Below are positions 6,492-8,404 of a stretch of 8,404 nt of DNA, one piece after another. The position numbers and the translations under genes are program-made. Location of the stretch: assembly GCA_947472635.1 (NCBI GenBank), contig CANJDY010000108.1, positions 1 through 8,404 on the forward strand, given 5' to 3'. The stretch is from Chitinophagaceae bacterium. Lineage in GTDB: Bacteria > Bacteroidota > Bacteroidia > Chitinophagales > Chitinophagaceae. The stretch's first letter is position 1; each line of letters begins with the position of its first letter. Below the pieces are notes generated by a model. The model searched no databases. It was given only the letters and a program-made list of their open reading frames with translations, and was not told where the DNA came from.

Positions 6492-7553
6492 ATGGCCGCA
6501 TTATTTGAACCGATTACTATCAGAAATATTACCCTCAAAAATAGAATAGCGGTATCCCCTATGTGTGAATATTGCAGTGAGGATGGTTTTGCCAACGACT
6601 GGCACCTAGTACATTTGGGAGGACGTGCAGTAGGCGGTGCAGGACTGGTTATCATGGAAGCCACTGCAGTTTCTCCGGAAGGAAGGATAACATCAGGTGA
6701 CCTTGGCTTATGGAAAGAAGAACATGTCAGCTTTTTACAACGGATTGTTCAATTTATTGAATCACAAAATGCAGTTCCGGGAATACAACTGGCACATGCC
6801 GGAAGAAAAGGAAGTCACCACAAACCTTGGAATGGTGGTACCGCTTTAAATCCAGCAGACGGAGCCTGGCAAACACTTGCCCCTAGCGCCATTGCTTTTT
6901 CCAAAGACGGCCCCTTACCCAAGGAGATGGATGCCGCAGCTATTCAACGTTTCATCACTGATTATACCCAAGCTGTCGAAAGGGCCATCAGCGCAGGCTT
7001 TAAAGTAATTGAAATCCACGCTGCACATGGTTATTTACTCAACGAATTTTTATCCCCCCTCAGTAACCATCGATTGGATGAATATGGCGGATCCTTCGAA
7101 AATAGAATCCGTTTACTAGTAGAAATTACAAAAGCTACCCGAAAAGTGATGGGCGAAGCACTGCCTTTATTTGTGCGGATATCCGTTACCGATTGGGTGA
7201 CAGGCGGATTCACCGAAGAAGATTCAGTACAATTGGCCATTATTTTAAAAAGTCATGGTGCCGACCTCATCGATTGTTCTTCGGGAGGTAATTCTACTGA
7301 ACAAAAAATACCCGTGGGGCCAATATACCAGGTTCTTTTTGCAGAAAAAATAAAGAAAGAGGCCGAAATATTAACAGGAGCAGTAGGCATGATTACCACT
7401 GCTCAGCAGGCAGAACAAATACTAGTGGAGCAAAAAGCCGACCTGATTTTATTAGGACGCATTTTACTAAGAGATCCTTACTTTCCACTACATGCAGCAA
7501 AAGAACTAGGTGCCGAAGTAGCATGGCCGGTGCAGTATGAACGAGGAAAATAA
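6492..7553 (+). CDS. Old Yellow Enzyme, YqjM-class NADPH:flavin oxidoreductase (ene-reductase)
   Basis: This 353-residue FMN-dependent TIM-barrel enzyme reduces activated C=C bonds of enones, quinones or similar electrophiles using NAD(P)H; it has no signal peptide and should be cytosolic. It belongs to the thermophilic-like YqjM class. PMCEYCSEDG gives Cys25, the flavin-tuning Cys, and Tyr27. IQLAHAGRKG (98-107) is the FMN and Gln signature. HAAHGYLL gives the substrate-anchoring pair His176/His179 and Tyr181, which are HxxH rather than the HxxN of classical yeast enzymes. RISVTDW (229-235), LLGR (320-323) and a C-terminal QYERG whose Arg351 matches the arginine finger that YqjM inserts into its dimer partner complete the pattern. 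Length is close to the usual 340-350. The start is ATG at 6492, which fits the family N-terminus LFEPITIRNITLKNRI. It is divergent from the phosphoesterase gene across a 249-base spacer and convergent with the glucosidase gene. The natural substrate cannot be told from the sequence. Confidence 0.93.
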   Translation: MAALFEPITIRNITLKNRIAVSPMCEYCSEDGFANDWHLVHLGGRAVGGAGLVIMEATAVSPEGRITSGDLGLWKEEHVSFLQRIVQFIESQNAVPGIQLAHAGRKGSHHKPWNGGTALNPADGAWQTLAPSAIAFSKDGPLPKEMDAAAIQRFITDYTQAVERAISAGFKVIEIHAAHGYLLNEFLSPLSNHRLDEYGGSFENRIRLLVEITKATRKVMGEALPLFVRISVTDWVTGGFTEEDSVQLAIILKSHGADLIDCSSGGNSTEQKIPVGPIYQVLFAEKIKKEAEILTGAVGMITTAQQAEQILVEQKADLILLGRILLRDPYFPLHAAKELGAEVAWPVQYERGK

Positions 7554-7556
7554 ATT

Positions 7557-7584
7557 GAACTGATAACTGAAAACGGATAACTGA
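7557..7584 (+). repeat. TAACTGA heptamer array after the Old Yellow Enzyme stop
   Basis: Starting three bases past the TAA stop, four seven-base units lie in register: GAACTGA, TAACTGA, AAACGGA, TAACTGA. Two are exact. Bases 7558-7573 form a perfect inverted repeat with 7709-7724. The unit reads in the sense direction of the upstream gene. Confidence 0.7.
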
Positions 7585-7724
7585 AAGTTATTTGCTTTAT
7601 TCCATCTTGCTCAGTAATTGAAAATTCATTCATTCATTTTTTTGGGTAGCGCCTTTTTCGAATTAACTGCCATAAGGTAAAACCATCCTGTATTTAAAAA
7701 ACTATCAATTTTCAGTTATCAGTT
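7558..7724. repeat. 16-bp perfect inverted repeat bracketing a convergent spacer
   Basis: AACTGATAACTGAAAA (7558-7573) is exactly complementary in reverse to TTTTCAGTTATCAGTT (7709-7724), with 135 bases between. The arms are parts of the two heptamer arrays. The interior holds an ATTC tetramer run (7624-7638) and no gene. A small MITE-like element with these ends is an alternative, but no target-site duplication is seen. Confidence 0.6.
7577..7591 (+). terminator. Weak hairpin after the Old Yellow Enzyme gene
   Basis: ATAACT (7577-7582) and AGTTAT (7586-7591) form a six-base-pair stem with loop GAA, followed by TTTGCTTTATT. The stem has only one G-C pair, so termination would be weak. It is the best local candidate for ending the Old Yellow Enzyme transcript. 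It overlaps the last heptamer unit. Confidence 0.3.
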
Positions 7725-7747
7725 AATCAATTATCAGTTATCAGTTA
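7705..7747 (-). repeat. TAACTGA heptamer array starting at the glucosidase stop codon
   Basis: Read on the minus strand from the TAA stop at 7747-7745, the units are TAACTGA, TAACTGA, TAATTGA, one extra T, TAACTGA, TAACTGA and AAATTGA. Four are exact and two are one or two bases off. The first unit contains the gene's own stop codon. Because the unit is seven bases long and holds TAA and TGA, the array closes all three forward frames. Similar short tandem heptamers are known between genes in some bacteria; I do not know a function for this one. Confidence 0.75.
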
Positions 7748-8404
7748 TTTCGTTCCAATCAAATCTGCAATGAGCGATGTCCAGCCGGTTTGGTGACTCG
7801 CTCCCAATCCACTTCCTGAGTCGCCGTGAAAATATTCGTAAAACAAAACCAGTTCTTCATTACCAGGTTTTTTATAGAACCAGTTATAATGGCCATTTAA
7901 TTTGCGGTCACCCTTTTCATCCATTGCCAAGAGACTAACGACCCTTTCTGTCAACAGTTTTGACACGTCCACCAGATTTAAAAAAACACCCGATCCTACT
8001 GGGCATTCTACGGTAAGTTTGTCTCCATAAAATTCTCCATATTTTCGAATAGAACGGATAACTAAATAATTGATAGGAATCCAAACTGGTCCGCGCCAGT
8101 TGCTATTGCCACCAAAAAGATTGCTGGTAGAGTCGCCTGGATCATATTGAATTTCATACCTGGTTCCATCAATGGTAACTGAATATGGATTGGCTTCGTG
8201 ATATTTTGACAATGCCCTGATACCGCCGCCAGATAAAAACTCATCCTCACTAAGCAACCGATGTAACAAGTGAATCAATCGATCTTTTTTTACTAGTGAT
8301 ATCAATATGCCTTCGCCATCACTATGTTCTTCATTGGGCCAGAAGCGATTATTTTTTGCACGGTAACTTTCAAACCATTCAATTCTTTTTTTAAAATCCG
8401 GAAG
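7745..8404 (-). CDS. GH63-type glucosidase (MGH1-like), C-terminal 219 residues
   Basis: The minus-strand frame is open to the window edge, so the start is outside; a TTG at 8305 is internal, because the frame continues upstream with family-like sequence. The fragment matches the end of the large (usually about 850-900 residues) bacterial glucosidases related to mannosyl-oligosaccharide glucosidase. Motifs are LLSEDEFLS (fragment residues 50-58), GIRALSKYH (61-69), FGGNSNWRGPVW (97-108), YEYFHGD (189-195) and GLGASHQTGWT (199-209). These line the (alpha/alpha)6 barrel; the Glu of YEYFHGD is likely the catalytic general base, by analogy with E. coli YgjK (inference). The enzyme probably hydrolyses alpha-glucosidic bonds in a small glycan or glucoside. 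Cellular location cannot be judged without the N-terminus. The stop TAA is the first three bases of a TAACTGA repeat. It converges on the Old Yellow Enzyme gene. Confidence 0.87.
   Translation of the reverse strand, partial: LPDFKKRIEWFESYRAKNNRFWPNEEHSDGEGILISLVKKDRLIHLLHRLLSEDEFLSGGGIRALSKYHEANPYSVTIDGTRYEIQYDPGDSTSNLFGGNSNWRGPVWIPINYLVIRSIRKYGEFYGDKLTVECPVGSGVFLNLVDVSKLLTERVVSLLAMDEKGDRKLNGHYNWFYKKPGNEELVLFYEYFHGDSGSGLGASHQTGWTSLIADLIGTK

Noticed and set aside
7624..7638. ATTC tetramer run (3.75 copies) followed by seven T residues
   Set aside because: Too short to be a phase-variable repeat, and it is not in or next to a promoter or coding start; probably simple-sequence noise.
8303..8305. 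TTG as a possible start of a short 186-residue protein at the right edge
   Set aside because: The frame stays open to the window end and the upstream residues fit the same glucosidase family, so this is an internal codon of a longer gene.

Overview
The window looks like an ordinary chromosomal stretch from an AT-rich member of the Bacteroidota, probably Chitinophagaceae-like (the family-level guess is tentative). The evidence is a perfect TAnnTTTG-type -7 promoter box, no obvious Shine-Dalgarno sequences, and proteins that all resemble Bacteroidota versions of their families. I see no CRISPR array, transposase, phage gene, toxin-antitoxin pair, rRNA or tRNA, and no convincing new defence or biosynthetic system. 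The least ordinary content is in the spacers.

Layout. Positions 1-126 hold the C-terminal tail of an ArfB-type ribosome-rescue peptidyl-tRNA hydrolase, followed by a hairpin terminator. Two plus-strand genes follow, both starting with TTG: a di-heme cytochrome c peroxidase lipoprotein (251-1312) and a 14-helix polysaccharide flippase of the MOP superfamily (1530-3050). Converging on the flippase is a minus-strand pair, probably one operon: a secreted YncE-like beta-propeller/phosphoesterase fusion (3843-6242), then a flavin reductase-like FMN-binding protein (3159-3800). Divergent from the phosphoesterase is an Old Yellow Enzyme of the YqjM class (6492-7553). At the right edge is the C-terminal part of a GH63-type glucosidase on the minus strand, which runs out of the window (7745-8404).

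The spacer between the phosphoesterase and the Old Yellow Enzyme carries a strong -7 box and three successive dyad-symmetric sequences. One lies in the promoter spacer and two lie just upstream, so regulated expression of the phosphoesterase operon is likely. The spacer between the Old Yellow Enzyme and the glucosidase is flanked by arrays of the heptamer TAACTGA. The arrays begin at or within a few bases of each gene's stop codon, read in that gene's sense direction, and form a perfect 16-bp inverted repeat. An 11-base piece of the same repeat occurs at the end of the flavin reductase gene, at the other convergent junction.

The genes do not form one obvious pathway. Shared themes are redox chemistry (heme peroxidase, flavin reductase-like protein, Old Yellow Enzyme) and cell-envelope or glycan functions (flippase, exported phosphoesterase, glucosidase), but most are separate transcription units.
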